Below, one piece after another: positions 21,901 through 34,315 of a stretch of 64,000 nt of DNA. This DNA is from Nicotiana tabacum (taxonomy: Eukaryota; Streptophyta; Magnoliopsida; Solanales; Solanaceae): contig NC_134101.1 in assembly GCF_000715075.1 (NCBI RefSeq), forward strand, positions 27,892,822-27,956,821, read 5' to 3'. Position 1 is the stretch's first letter. Every line of letters begins with the position of its first letter. The notes beneath the pieces were generated by a model. The model was given only the letters and a program-made list of their open reading frames with translations, made no database searches and was not told where the DNA came from. The position numbers and the translations under genes are program-made.

Positions 21901-23430
21901 CCACCCTTCTCCAATATTTCACATGATCACATCAGCAAAGTAGATGGAAGGAATTTCTTTTTTCTGTCTCTGAACCATGAGTATTTGAACTCCATCCATG
22001 AGTACTCCTCGTCATTTGTAAAATATATTGGGCATTTGTTTGAGTTAAGTGTTTACATAGTTACGTTTTCCTACCAGTAGACAAATACACACACTTTAAA
22101 AGAGTAAGTCTTAACGACAAATGAAAATCAACGACAGAAGTAACACTGTTTCAATCCCAAACTAGTCGACATCAGCAAAAGATATACTACCTGAAGACAG
22201 AATTTCTGTAATGAGGGTTCTCAAGAGTGATTTTTTTCAATTGCATAATGGTACTGCTAGCAGAAATTACAAGCTTCAGTGATGCAGCTTATCTAGTAAT
22301 AGAACGAAATGGACCTAAATAAAGTGCAATAATAAAAAAGATTCATATAACCAAGGGGTGCCGTTCCTTTTGTCCTGTAGGTTCATTTAAAGGTTAGTGC
22401 ATCAAGTCAATAAGAGGAAGAGCCCCTTCTCACTAAAGCTCAAGCATCCATTTTTCTAGTTAGAAACCAACATCTTGGGATTAACGTGGAATCCACTCAA
22501 GGACTACTTCAACTAATTAGACTTGGGCCTAGCCAAGCCTCATTCTTGAAACTACAATCTCTTTGTTAATCGACCTTCCCTACTTAAATCGACCTATCCC
22601 AACTACTTTAGGAATGAGACACAGTTGATTGACTAAAGCTCATTTACATAGCAAATTGAACATTTTCTACTAACAAAACAGACAAAAATTGGCAAAATAC
22701 ACATTAAGAAAAAAAGGAGCCCTTCTCACTAAAGCTCAAGCATTTACTTTTCTAGTTAGAGACCGACGTCTTGGGGCTAAAGCAGAATTCACTCAAAGGA
22801 TCCCCTCCAGACCTGTAACTTCAACTAATTAGACTTAGGCCTAGCCTTTCCTCATTCTTGAAGCAACATTTCTTAACAATCCGATGCACAAAGCATCTCG
22901 CGTTCAAGCAGGGTCCGGGGAAGGCCGCACCCCAGGGGATGTGACGTAGACAGACTACCCTAATACAAGCATTCTTGAAGCAACATTATCTGCCTTAATC
23001 GACCTTCCCTACTTCAATCGACCTAACCAACTACTAGCAAATTTAACATTTTTAACTAGTAAAAAAACAGACAAAAATTGGCAAAACACACATTAAGAAA
23101 AGAAAAACAAAGAGAAGATGAACCTTGAAAATGTCGAAATAAATGATCACAGACATAACGAGCAGTGTCAGGGCCGCCATGACCATCATAGACTCCAACA
23201 AAAGTTCCAAAGGGACCTGACTCTATCTGACTTTGATCCTCTAAAACCTGATTGGCTTGCACAATTGCCATTGAGTATTCCCCACTTCCGTACTTTCCAA
23301 TATCATGAAACCACAACAACCCATCTTTCCCAAATCCACCATTGGTATTGGAATTGGAACTTGAACTTTCACCTCCCCTACTTTCACTTGTTTCACTGTA
23401 ACTCCAGCATCTTGGTAGGAAATTCATCAA
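18932..23430 (-). CDS. Protein phosphatase 2C, clade D type (four exons)
   Basis: Exons on the - strand: 23430-23124, 21678-21308, 20694-20458, 19144-18932; all introns are GT-AG (donors ag|gttc, cag|gtaaa, aaa|gtaag; acceptors cgcag, ctgcag, tacag) and phases join cleanly to 375 residues, the usual clade D length. Metal-binding motifs are present: GVYDGHGG (about 79-86), LGDSR (about 165), ASDGLWE (Asp about 284) and HFHDDIT (about 341-346). The start MMNFLPRCW and the stretches [18 protein letters not shown] and [10 protein letters not shown] are clade D signatures. These Mg/Mn-dependent Ser/Thr phosphatases act near the plasma membrane; Arabidopsis members dephosphorylate H+-ATPase and are inhibited by SAUR proteins in growth control. 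Introns 1 (1445 bp) and 3 (1313 bp) carry transposon insertions but the coding exons are undamaged. Confidence 0.94.
19289..19673. mobile_element. MITE-like insertion in PP2C intron 3
   Basis: Left end aagggcgtacgcaggaattt and right end aaatgtgcatccgcccctgt form an imperfect terminal inverted repeat (caggggcggatgcac against caagggcgtacgcagg). The interior is AT-rich and non-coding. Clear target duplications were not found, so the class (hAT-like or other) is open. Confidence 0.45.
19623..19650. repeat. Perfect 12-bp hairpin
   Basis: cgaagcggtgtc, loop gtgt, then gacaccgcttcg. It sits just inside the right end of the MITE-like insert in PP2C intron 3. Confidence 0.95.
22405..23105. repeat. 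Tandem duplication of ~300 bp in PP2C intron 1
   Basis: Copy A (about 22409-22713) and copy B (about 22714-23103) share, in order, cttctcactaaagctcaagc, ttctagttagaraccra, tcaactaattagactt, cctcattcttgaa, aatcgaccttccctact, and cagacaaaaattggcaaaa followed by cacattaagaaaa. Copy B is longer because a SINE lies inside it. Confidence 0.88.
22853..22987 (-). mobile_element. SINE fragment (Au-SINE-like) with 18-bp target duplication
   Basis: A 99-bp body (22871-22969) carries, on the + strand, gatgcacaaagcatctcgcg, agggtccggggaaggccgca and gatgtgacgtagacagacta, the reverse complement of the conserved 3' half I recall for plant Au-type SINEs. It is flanked by perfect copies of cattcttgaagcaacatt at 22853-22870 and 22970-22987. 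The 5' part is missing, as expected for a 5'-truncated target-primed insertion. Copy A of the surrounding duplication lacks it. Confidence 0.8.
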
Positions 23431-24342
23431 GTTAAAGGTTCATTGAGCTCACCCCCAACTCAAGAAAACTTCCAATTAGTTAAAACTATATTTTCTTGAA
23501 ACAATACTGTTTTTTTTTCTTGGGGGGTTAAAGGACAGTTGGATATGGATATATAGATACACTATATATATGTAGAGGACCAAGAGGATGTAGATTGGGG
23601 GCCAGAGGGAGGTGCGGGGTGTTGGTTGGAGGAGGAACAAGAAATAGAATGTGTTTATTCTTGTTTTGTCGGCTTACGTAGAATTCATTGTTATAAAATC
23701 TATTACTACGCTCTACGTGCCGTCTATACAAGTACTACCCAAATTTCAATTAAACAGAGCCCGTTTGACTTAGATATGTAATTTAAAAATAGAGAATACT
23801 TTTAAATTTATAGTGTAAAATAAGATATATATATTTTATATAATTATAAATTATTATATAAAGATAAATTATTTTTAAATAAGCAAAGAGATCATTCTTT
23901 TATGTTCACGTAAATTGAAAGAAGGGAGTGTATAAAAGCAACGTATGAAATACTCTCTCGGCCTATTCTAACTTGCAGCACTCTCTCGGCCAATTTTTGT
24001 GATGTACTTTGACTGTATATGAAACAAACTATAAATATTAGTGTGATTATATATTATTTATTAAAGTTAAATAAAAAATTTAAAATTAAATTATTCTTAA
24101 TATAAAAATCCATCATTCTATTTTGGAACAAGCTAAAAAGAAAATTATATCACATGAATCAGATAAATTTAGATTCTTTATTTTAAATTTAAGTTTAATT
24201 GAAGTAAAATGAGATTTCCTTTCTATTTTTAGAAACACAAGCTCGATATGTTTGGCTTCACTTGAGAGGGAGTGGTCATTTTGTATTCAACGTTGAATGT
24301 TCACATTTTCACTTTCAGAGTATTTCTTCTAACTTGAATTAT
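23431..24342 (-). other. Promoter and upstream region of the PP2C gene
   Basis: Directly upstream of the start codon on the - strand, with TA-rich stretches near 23545-23575 that could include a TATA box. The part at 23960-24240 has actctctcggcc repeated and AT-rich MITE-like sequence that could not be classified. No gene. Confidence 0.4.
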
Positions 24343-24347
24343 GGAAA
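24343..24347. repeat. Target site duplication, left copy (ggaaa)
   Basis: Identical to 34311-34315; it marks the insertion point of the chromovirus. Confidence 0.9.
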
Positions 24348-26728
24348 TGTCTCGACCCAAACCGATGGACTTTGACGAGTGCCCGAGTTTTACCTACCGA
24401 ACATCCCTAAGCATACGTCTAAGATATAAACATGAAATAAGTGTAGGTCATACATAATATTTGCCCCTAAACTGTTAAATCATGTGAATAACATACGTGA
24501 GGAGACATACTCAAAAGACATATATACATATACATGCGAAATACAGTAGGGCGAGCCGACAAGGCCACATACTATCCAACTATAGATGACTGTCTACAGA
24601 CCTCTAATAGAGTGTAAAACTATATAAAGGACGGGACTGAGCCCCGTCATACCCTTTTATGTATACAAAAGTATCGTACCAAAATCCAATAGCAGCCCCG
24701 GATCAAATGGAGCACACCAACTCTCGCTGAGTTAGGATCCTAAAGAGGGGGACCGTTAGCCTGTCTACCTGCACCTGCGGGCATGAAACGCAGGCCCCCA
24801 GGTAATAAGGGCGTCACTACGAATAATGTACCGAGTATGTAAGGCATAAAAATTAATATATAAAAGGCATGAAATAAACATGGAGTAAAGAACTCAACCT
24901 GTAAGTCTGAATAGCTCTATGAATCATGAAAATATTTATAATGTCATGCGTATGCGTATAAATGCCATATCATGTATAGGTATATGCGTACATAACATCA
25001 TCAAGCCCCTGAGGGCATCCCATCATGTCATCTCAACCTCTGTGGGTGAAATCATAAACGTATACCACCTGATCAGGTGGTGGTGCGTATATAACGTCAT
25101 ACCCTTTCTCCCATACCCCATATACATATACTATACGCGTATATAACTTCATTGGTCATGGGTCAATATACATGTATAAATGAATGTAGTGCATAATGAA
25201 ATAAGTCAATAAGATCTCTCGGAATGTCATGAGACCCATGAATAGACTATATGATAGTATGACATATGGGGAATCAAGAACATATGTAACCCTAGTACTT
25301 CTAGGAATAGAATCATTCGTGAAAGTGGCATGCTTGCTCGTTTCGTTGTATCATATGGATCATGCCAAAAGAAAAGAATAGATAGCCTTAACATACATGT
25401 ATGATCTCTTCCTTATTACTCAACCAAGCTCAACACAACTTCTTGCATCTACAACAAGTGAAATGATATTGTCGTTAACATATAATGCCATACCATCGTA
25501 TTTGGCTAGTTGTATGGCTTAAGAAAAATCGGTCAGCAACTCCCCTATTTTTAATACGTCCCAAAGACTACTAAGGGTCATCAATAGCCCAACAACAAAA
25601 ACTATAACCAACAATAGCAACAACAACAATATAATCCAATATGAGTTTCTCCGATTATCTTAACAATCATATTGAGCGACAAGCTTGTTTTTACTCATAA
25701 CAAGATATAAATTGAATCCAACTCTTATTCCATAAATTAGTTTACAACCTTCAGAACATCATACTTATATGTACTATATTATTTCTAGTTTAAAATATCC
25801 ATAAAATGCCTTCCAAAATAGCCTCATACGTCTAGCACCTTAATATTTACCGTCAATTACTTATTTTTCATCATTTCTTCTTCAATCAACTTAATTAACA
25901 CCTAGAAAAACTTAACAACAACAGCCATAATATTATCAAATTATTTCTCATAATTTTCAGCCATCACAAATCATATATTTAGCTACAAAACAGTCCAACA
26001 AAAAAGACAATTATATCGCATGTTCTTTCAAGTGCTATCTTATGGTTTTTCACTCAAACAACACAACCAACACAAGATTAAACTTAGACACAATCAAGAA
26101 GACGTTATACATCCTTGGAAAATAGCTACAACTCGATACCCTATCTCAACTTAGCTCACAATAGCCCTCAATCACACCACAACATCATAGAAGTATTCTC
26201 TTGTAGTCTTTAACATCTTTGATGATGATTTGAGTTGATTTCCCTTGAGTTTGGTTCTTGGGATCTTTGGATATGTTAGGGAAAGTTTTGGAGAGCGTTT
26301 GGACGAAATTTGGGTGAGAAATGACCCGAAATGAGGCCGAAACATCTTTTAAAAGATGTAAGGTCGGTGGTCGTCTCAAGTGGGTCCCAACCGAGCTACT
26401 TGCACAGTCTCGCAAAAATATGGATAGCTCTCTACTGCGATGTCGTATCGATGAACGGTTTAATGCATTAGAAACTAGACCCGTAGATATTTAATTTTGT
26501 ATATAATATGTCCCAAAAACACCCCATATATCACACAAAATGTATTGCTCAAAAAGCTCTGTTATAAATCCTTAGTCGGTTTTTTCGCAACTTGAATCCG
26601 ATTTTTCCAAATTTTATATTTTCTATCCAAACATTATATATAGTCATATTATGACTTTAAACTCATTTAAATCATGATTAACAAGTATCATATTCATTAC
26701 ATCATCTTGGGACGCACATGGTGTAACA
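24348..26728 (-). repeat. 3' LTR of the chromovirus
   Basis: Starts tgtctcgacccaaaccgatg and ends gacgcacatggtgtaaca on the + strand; near-identical along its length to 31923-34310. It has no genes of its own; short ORFs (for example 76 codons from 26415) occur in both copies. Confidence 0.93.
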
Positions 26729-26742
26729 ATCTTCCCCCCTTA
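26729..26742 (-). promoter_or_regulatory. Polypurine tract
   Basis: On the - strand aaggggggaagat abuts the start of the 3' LTR, the normal position for the plus-strand primer. Confidence 0.8.
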
Positions 26743-26945
26743 GAAACATTCGTCCTCGAATGTTAAACTCCTAGAAATCTATAGAATTTTTGGCAGAGTC
26801 TCCTCTGTAACGGTACTACTACCAACCTGTTGCACAACAAACCCAACAATACAAAGCCACACAGGGCCACAATCATCAATAACACCAATGGCCTCACACA
26901 ACCAATAATAATAACTAACATAAGAGTCAAGTATCATATACGTAC

Positions 26946-28397
26946 CTAAAGGTTGTGATGTCTCAGTTCGATCCTCCTCCGGAAGCAGAAACAAGTGAGA
27001 TACCTAGTCTTCATTTCTTCTTCAGCTTCCTAAGTCATCTCCTCCACATTATTGTTTCTCTAAAGTACTTTAACCGAAGCTACATCCTTAGCTCTCAATC
27101 TCCGAACTTGTCTATCTATTATAGCAATGGGAGCTTCCTCATATGATAGCTGCTCTGTAACCTGAACATCATCAACTGGAATAACTTTAGAAGGATCTCC
27201 AATACACTTACAGAGCATAGACGTATGAAAGACTGGATGTACTGACTCCAAGTTGGAAGGCAAGTCTAACTCATATGCTACTTGGCCTACTCTGCGTATA
27301 ATCTTATAAGGTCCAATGTACCGAGGGCTAAGATTTCCTTTCTTACCGAATCTCATAATGCCTTTCATCGGTGATACCTTTAGGAATACTCAGTCGTCTA
27401 CCTGAAACTCCAAGTCTCGTCGTCGATTATCTGCATAGGACTTATGACGACTCTGAGCTGCTAATAGCCTTTCCCTTATCAACTTAATCTTCTCAACTGC
27501 CTGATGTACCCACTCTGGTCCTACTAACTTAGTTTCCCCAATCTCGAACCATCCGATATGAGACCTACACTTCCGTCCGTAAAGAGCTTCATATGGAGCC
27601 ATCTGAATGCTAGAATGATAACTATTTTTATATGCAAACTCAATAAGTGGAAGATGATCATCCCAGCTACCCCTGAAGTCTATCACATAAACCCGTAGCA
27701 TATCCTCAAGTGTCTGAATAGTATGCTCGGCCTGACCGTCTGTCTATGGATGAAATATTATACTAAGACTAACTTGAGTCCCCAATCCTTTTTGGAAGGA
27801 CCTCCAAAAGTTAGCTATAAACTGAGCACCTCTATCTGAGATAATATATATAGGGACATCATGAAGTCATACTATCTCCTTAATGTAAAGCCTTGCATAA
27901 TCCTCTGCTGAATACGTAGTCCTGACAGGCAAAAAATGGGTTGATTTTGTAAGTCTATCAACAATAACCCATATAGAATCTAACTTACGCTGGGTACGAG
28001 GTAAGCCTATGATGAAATACATATTAATCACTTCCCATTTCCAAGTTGGAATCTCTATAGCTTGCAATAATCCACCGGGTTTCTGATGCTCAATCTTAAC
28101 CTGTTGGCAATTAAGGCACTGAGCAACAAACTCTGCTATATCCTTCTTCATTCTGTCTCACCAGTATATTCCCCTGATATCATGATACATCTTCATCGCT
28201 CCTGTATGAATAGAATAACGAGAATAGTGAACTTCTCCCATAACCTGCTGGTGCAACCCTGCCACATTAGGAACACATAATCGACCTCGATAACTGAGGA
28301 CTCCATCTCCTGTAATCTCAAATGGTGTCTTCTCCTTTTGAGGGGTTGTATCTCTGTAGTGAGCTAGCACAAGATCTTCATACTGGAGTTCCTTCAC
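26946..28397 (-). pseudogene. Integrase and chromodomain-like tail of the chromovirus
   Basis: The zinc region (HHxxxC-type: VMGEVHYSRYSIHTGAMKMYHDI ... CLNCQQVK) is split by a stop near 28155. The core has INMYFIIGLP (an Asp expected at the second position is Asn), SIWVIVDRLTK, and ISDRGAQF near 27840. FHP*TDGQAEHT has TAG where CAG is expected (about 27745). The GPY region (RYIGPYKIIRRVG) and the PVFHTSML motif follow. The tail VEEMT*EAEEEMKTRY resembles a chromodomain with Trp codons changed to TAG; the reading ends at 26946. Chromodomains steer integration to heterochromatin. The open pieces are 28397-28158, 28151-27867, 27701-27390 and 27368-27060. Confidence 0.87.
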
Positions 28398-28494
28398 TTC
28401 AGTTACTAGAGAGGATGTTGCCGTGTCTTGAATAGTAACTCCGGTACCACCTGAATCTAGTAATCGAACTCTAAGATTAGCTAGCTGATGAATC

Positions 28495-29722
28495 TTAATC
28501 TGATAGGCTACCCATAGATCTATGGCTGAGGGAGTCGGCTACTACATTCGCCTTCCCTGGATGGTATAAGATATCAACATCATAGTCTTTCAGTAGCTCC
28601 AACCATCGCCTCTGACATAAATTCAATTCCTTTTGCTTGAATATATGCTGAAAGCTCTTATGGTTTGTATAGATATCAACATGAATACCATACAAATAGT
28701 GCCTCCACATCATTAGTGCATGAATCACCGCGGCTAACTCTAAATCGTGGGTCGGGTAATTCTTCTCGTGGTTTCTTAGTTGTCTAAGCGACAACCTTAC
28801 CATGCTGCATCAATACACAACCCAATCCAATGCCCGAAGCGTCACAATAGATAACATAACCATCGATCCTTGCTGGAAGTGTCAGAACTGGCGCTGAAGT
28901 CAATCTGTCCTTCAATGCCTGGAAACTCCGCTCACAAGCATCAGTCCACTGAAACTTAGTTGCCTTATGAGTCAACTTTGTCAATGGTGCTAAAAGAGAA
29001 GAAAAACACTCTACAAATCTCCTGTAATAACTTTCCAAACCCAGGAAGCTATGAACCTCCGTCGGTGTCGTGGGTCCAGGACAAGTCTTCACTGCCTCAA
29101 TCTTCTGTGTATCAACCCGGATACCCTCATCTGAAATAATATGACCAAGGAAGGTTATAGAATTCAACCAGAATTCACATTTAGAGAATTTTGCATACAA
29201 CTTCCTTTCTTGTAGAACTCTGAGTACAGTACATAAATGATCTGCATGCTCAGCTTCTGAACGGGAGTAAACCAAAATATCATCTATAAATACAATCACA
29301 AACTGATCTAGAAAGGATCTGAATAAACGATTCATCAAGTCCATGAATATTGCTGGGGCATTGGTCAACCCGAACGACATAACTCGAAACTCAAAGTGCC
29401 TGTATCTAGTCCTGAATGGTGTCTTCGGAATATCTTTCTCTTTAACCCTTACGTGATAGTACCCAAACCTCAAGTCTATCTTCGAGAAACACCTGACACC
29501 CTGCAACTGATCAAATAAATCATCAATTCTCGAGAGCGTGTACTTATTCTTGATCGTCGCCTTATTCAACTGACTGTAATCAATACACATCCGCAAGGAA
29601 CCATCTTTCTTTATTACAAATAACACAGGTGCTCCCCACGGTGATGTACTGGGTCTGATAAAGCCTTTTTCAAGCAAATCTATCAGTTGTTCTTTCAACT
29701 CTCTCCGCGTTGCAGGTGCCAT
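28495..29722 (-). pseudogene. Reverse transcriptase and RNase H of the chromovirus
   Basis: An open stretch of 312 codons (29722-28784) holds the full Ty3-type reverse transcriptase: [51 protein letters not shown] and the active site [13 protein letters not shown], then [10 protein letters not shown]. RNase H follows ([48 protein letters not shown]) after a frame change at about 28790-28803. It copies element RNA to DNA. Catalytic aspartates appear intact; only the frame break and flanking lesions disable it. Confidence 0.9.
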
Positions 29723-29921
29723 TCTATACAGAGGAATAGATATCGGTTAGGTATCTGGTAATGTGTCAATAGCAAACTCAATCTCCCGCTCTGGCGGAAG
29801 ACCTGGAAGCTCATCGGGAAAAATATTAGGAAACTCATTAACCACCGGATAGACTGAAGGGTCGGTGACTCTGCTTTCACATCCTGTACCCGAACTAAGT
29901 GATAAATATAGACCTTTCTGA

Positions 29922-30653
29922 TCATCTTCCTTGCCTTGAGATAGGAAATAAACCTACCTCTTGGCGATGCAGTATTACCTTTCCACTCCAGAATTGGCTC
30001 CCCTGGAAACTGGAACCGAACCACCTTTGATCTACAATCAACGTTAGCATAACAAGAAGCCAACAATCCATACCCATTATAATATCAAATTCCACCATAT
30101 CTAACTCAATCAGTTCTGCTACTGTAGAATGACTATGAACTACTACTATACATTCTTTATATACCCGTCTAGCTATCACTGGATCCCCAACAGGTGTAGA
30201 CACCTCAAAAGGTTCAATCAACTCAGGTTCTATCCCAAACTTACTAGCAACCAACAGAGTGACGTACGATAAGGTGGAACCTGGATCAATCAATGCATAT
30301 ACATCATATGAGAAGACTGATAATATACTTGTAACAACATCAGGTGATGACTCATGATCCTGTCGACCCGCTAAGGCATAGATACGGTTTTGAGGACCGC
30401 TCGAGCTAGATGATCCATTTATGTCTCTACCACAACCAGCTGGTGCCTGTGAACCTTGCCCCGGGGGGCATACTGATGATGACGAACTAGCTACAGATCT
30501 CGCTGACTGAACTATAACTACACCACCTCTCGTCGGATAATCTCTTATAATGTGGCCTGGATAACCACAAGTATAACAAACACCCAACCCTACAAGGCAC
30601 TGCCCGACATGCTGCTTACCACACTGAGCACATCGTGGAAAGGGTGGCCTCAT
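29922..30653 (-). pseudogene. Zinc knuckle and aspartic protease region of the chromovirus
   Basis: Contains CAQCGKQHVGQC and a second knuckle CYTCGYPGHIIRDYP in which the last Cys is Tyr, then the protease active site ALIDPGSTLSYV and the flap-region IIMGMDC. The protease would cut Gag-Pol. The frame is lost near MGMDCWLL, after which the connection to the reverse transcriptase (FPNIFP-like, 29900-29720) is scrambled. Confidence 0.85.
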
Positions 30654-31741
30654 CTGACTTGACTCACCCGATACTGAGAACTAGAGGCCCTGGAACTATG
30701 ATTAGGCCTTGAATATGTGGAACGATCAAATCTCCTACCGGCAAACTGAGGGGGTGCACTAGCTGATGGCTGGGCTGGATACCTCGGGTAATGTTGTCGC
30801 TGACCACCTCGAAACTCATTAGAAGTCCTAGAAGATCTCTCTCTCTCTCTCTCTCTTACTCTGGCCCCTATCATGCTCACGATCGGCCCTCTTCTTCTGC
30901 TTACGATCCTATACACCCTGAGCGTATGCCTGAATACGAGAAATATCTATGCCTGGATGAAGTGAGACCGACATATAGTCATTAAGCAAGTGCGGCTCCA
31001 ACCCCATCACAAACCGGTGAACCCGATCCTCAATCTTAGCTACAATAGTGGGAGCATACCCAGCCAAAGAATCAAACTGAAGGTTGTACTCCCGAACACT
31101 CATGTTACCCTGCTGAAGGGTCAAAAACCTATCAACTCTGGCCCATCTAAGCTCTGGTGGCAAATAATGATGAAGAAAAGCCTCTGTAAACTCTTTCCAT
31201 ATTGATGTAGGGGCATCCTCACCTCTGGACAACTCTCAAGACTCGTATAATTAACTGCAACATCCCAAAGTCTATAGGAAGCTAGCTCAACTGACTCAGT
31301 CGTAGTGGCCTTCATTACCCTCCATGTTCTCTGCATCCTATCAATAAATACCTGAAGGTCCTCATTTGGATCTGCTCCAGTGAATACGGGAGGGTCCAAA
31401 TTAATGAAATCGCATACCTTCGCACTGATGGCCCTATCTGCATGACCGATACCTACCTCCTGGTGTCGAGCCTGTACGACCACTAATCGAGTCAATAGCT
31501 GAATAACATCTCTCATCTCCAGACTTTGTGCATCTGGCTGAGGAACTGGGGGTACTGAGGCTGGGGCTGGTGCCCCTCGGATCTCCTCCAGAGAGGGTAG
31601 GGTATGTGAAGTCTGAAATGGAATCTCACTATGTGACTCTCCCTGAGACCTGGTAACTCGTGGAGCTTGACTTGTAGTCTCATCATCCACGGACTTGCCC
31701 TTCTGGGCGGCTGTAGCCTTCTTGGGCATCGCTGAAAACAT
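30650..31741 (-). pseudogene. gag of the chromovirus (frameshifted)
   Basis: Starts at 31741 or at the second Met, MPKKATAAQKGKS (31729). A Pro-rich N-terminus leads to the retrotransposon gag core (FTGADPNEDLQVFIDRM, then in another frame WKEFTEAFLHHYLPPE and LTLQQGNMSVREYNLQFD). The frame changes between about 31190 and 31232, and a stop follows QAYAQGV near 30909, after which the basic linker (FRGGQRQHYPRYP) continues. Gag is the particle protein that binds element RNA. A (TC)n run at 30839-30855 inserts Arg-Glu repeats in the linker. Confidence 0.85.
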
Positions 31742-31907
31742 AACATAACATTAGGAAAATGAATTCTTATATCGCACGATCTAAGATAAGAAGGGAGGGT
31801 AACATCCTATATGTCCTGCAGTCTCCTGTTTATAAGTGTGGTGCACAACCCACTCATAAACAAGACTCTACTAGATACGGTCTGTAGATAACCCTAGGAT
31901 GGAACTA

Positions 31908-31922
31908 CTCTAATACAACTTT
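31908..31922 (-). promoter_or_regulatory. Degenerate primer binding site (initiator tRNA-Met type)
   Basis: Read on the - strand after the LTR end the sequence is aagttgtattagagt. It resembles the canonical tggtatcagagc with a base lost and C-to-T changes; compare the intact site at 51196-51207 of the related element. Confidence 0.6.
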
Positions 31923-34310
31923 TGTCACGACCCAAACTGATGGACTTTGACGAGTGCTCGAGTTCTACCTACCGAACTCCCCCAAGCATACGTCTAAGAT
32001 ATAAACATGAAATAAGTGTAGGTCATGCATAACATCTGCCCTTAAATTGCTGAATCATGTGAATAACATACGAGAGGAGACATACTCAAAAGACATATAT
32101 AGATAATATACATGCGTAATACAGTAGGGCGAGGCGATAAGGCCACATAATATCCAACTATAGATGACTGACTATCTACAGACCTCTAATAGAGTATAAA
32201 ACTATATAAAGGACGGTACTGAGCCTCATCATACCCTTATATGTATACAAAAGTATCGTACCAAAGCACAATAGAAGCTCCGGATCAAATGGAGCACACC
32301 AACTCTCGCTGAGCTAGGATCCTAAGGAGGGAGACCGTCAGCCTGTCTACCTGTACCTGGGGGCATGAAACGCAGGCCCCCATGCAATAAGGGCGTCGGT
32401 ACGAATAATGTATCGAGTATGTAAAGCATAAAAATCAATATATAAAAGGCATGAAATAAACATTGAGTAAAGAACTCAACCTGTAAGTCTGAATAGCTCT
32501 GTGAATCATGAAAATATTTATAATGTCATTGCGTATACGTATAAATGTCATATCATGCATAGGTATATGCGTACATAACACCATCAAGCCTTGGGGGCAT
32601 CCCATCATATCATCTCAGCCTCTGTGGGCGAAATCATAAACGTATACCAGCTGATCAGGTGGTGGTGCGTATATAACGCCATAACCTTTCCCCATACCCC
32701 ATATACATATACTATACGTGTATATAACACCATCTGGCCATAGGTCGATATACACGTATAAATGAATGCAGTGCATAATGAAATAAGTCAATAAGACCTC
32801 TCGGAATGTCATGAGACCCATGAACAGACGATATGATAGTAGGACATATGGGTAATCAAGAACATAGGTAACCCTAGTACTTCTAGCAATAGAATCATTC
32901 GTGAAAGTGGCGTGCTTGCTCGTTTCGTTGTATCATATGGATCATTCCAAAAGAAAAGAAGTGATATCCTTAACATACCTGTATGATCTCTTCCTTATTA
33001 CTCAACCAATCTCAACACAACTTCTTGCATCTACCACAAGTGAAATGATATTTCCGTTAACATATAATGTCGTACCATCGTATTTGGCTAGTCGTATGGC
33101 ATAAGGAAAATCGGTCAGAAACTCCCCTATTTTTAATACATCCCAAAGACCACTAAGGGTCATCAACAGGCCAATAATAACAACTATAACCAACAATAGC
33201 AATAACAACAATATAATCCAATATGAGTTTCTCCGATTATCTTAACAATCATATTGAGCGGCAAACTCGTTTTTACTCATAACAAGATATAAATTGAATC
33301 CAACTCTTATTCCATAAATTAGTTTACAACCTTCAGAACATCATACTTATATGTACTATATTATTTCTAGTTCAAAATATCCACAAAATGCCTTCCAAAA
33401 CAGCCTCATACATCTAGCACCTTAATGTTTATCGTTAATTACTTGTTTTTCATCATTTCTTCTTCAATCAACTTAATTAATACCTAGAAAAACTTAACAA
33501 CAGCAGGCACAACATTATCAAATTATTTTTCATAATTTTCAGCCACCACAAAACATATATTTAGCCACAAAACAGTCCAACCAAAAAGACAACCATATCC
33601 CATGTTCTTTCAAGTGCTATCTTATTATTTTTCACTCAAACAACACAACCAACACAAGATTAACCTTAGGCACAATCAAGAAGATGTTATACATACCTTG
33701 GACAACAGCTACAACTTGAAACCCTATCTCAACTTAGCTCACAATAGCCCTCAATCACACCACAACATCATTGAAGCATTCTTTTATAGTCTTTAACACC
33801 TTTGATGATGATTTGAGTTGATTTTCCTTGAGTTTGGTTCTTGGGATATTGGGATATGTTAGGGAGGGTGTTGGAGAGCATTTGGACTAAATTTGGGTGA
33901 GTAATGACCCGAAATGAGGCTGAAACATCTTTTAAAAAACGTAAGGTCGGTGGTTGTCTCAAGTGGGTCCCAACCGCGTTGCTTGCGCAGTCTCGCAAAA
34001 ACGCGGATATCTCTCTACTCCGATATCGTATCGATGAACGGTTTAATGCGTTGGAAACTTGACTCGTAGATATTTAATTTGGTATATAATATTTCCCAAA
34101 AAGACCCCATATATCACACGAAATTTATTGCTCAAAAAGCTCTATTACAAATCCTTAGTCGTTTTTTCTATAATTTTAATCCGATTTTTCCCAAACTTTA
34201 TATTTTCTATAAACATCATATATAGCCATATTATGACTTTAAACTTATTTAAATCATGATTAATAAGTCTCATATTCATTACGTCACCGTGTGACGCACA
34301 GGGTATAACA
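31923..34310 (-). repeat. 5' LTR of the chromovirus
   Basis: Starts tgtcacgacccaaactgatg and ends gacgcacagggtataaca on the + strand. Transcription of the element would run leftwards from here. Confidence 0.93.
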
Positions 34311-34315
34311 GGAAA
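34311..34315. repeat. Target site duplication, right copy (ggaaa)
   Basis: Identical to 24343-24347. Confidence 0.9.

Larger units (their letters stand above)
24348..34310 (-). mobile_element. Complete chromovirus (Tekay/Del-like Ty3/gypsy), inactivated
   Basis: The two LTRs, 24348-26728 and 31923-34310, are 2381 and 2388 bp. The element is flanked by identical 5-bp target copies ggaaa at 24343-24347 and 34311-34315, so both ends are exact. Order on the - strand: LTR, degenerate primer site, gag, protease, reverse transcriptase/RNase H, integrase, a chromodomain-like tail, polypurine tract, LTR. The internal region has several frameshifts and stops, so it cannot move on its own. The LTRs differ at scattered bases and small indels, pointing to an insertion of moderate age. 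Confidence 0.95.

Noticed and set aside
26185..26415. Conserved 76-codon ORF present in both chromovirus LTRs (also 33768-33998)
   Set aside because: The conservation follows simply from LTR identity; the peptide has no recognisable domain.
30650..30916. ORF with RERERERE as a separate small gene
   Set aside because: It is the gag linker of the chromovirus, out of frame with its neighbours, containing a (TC)n run.
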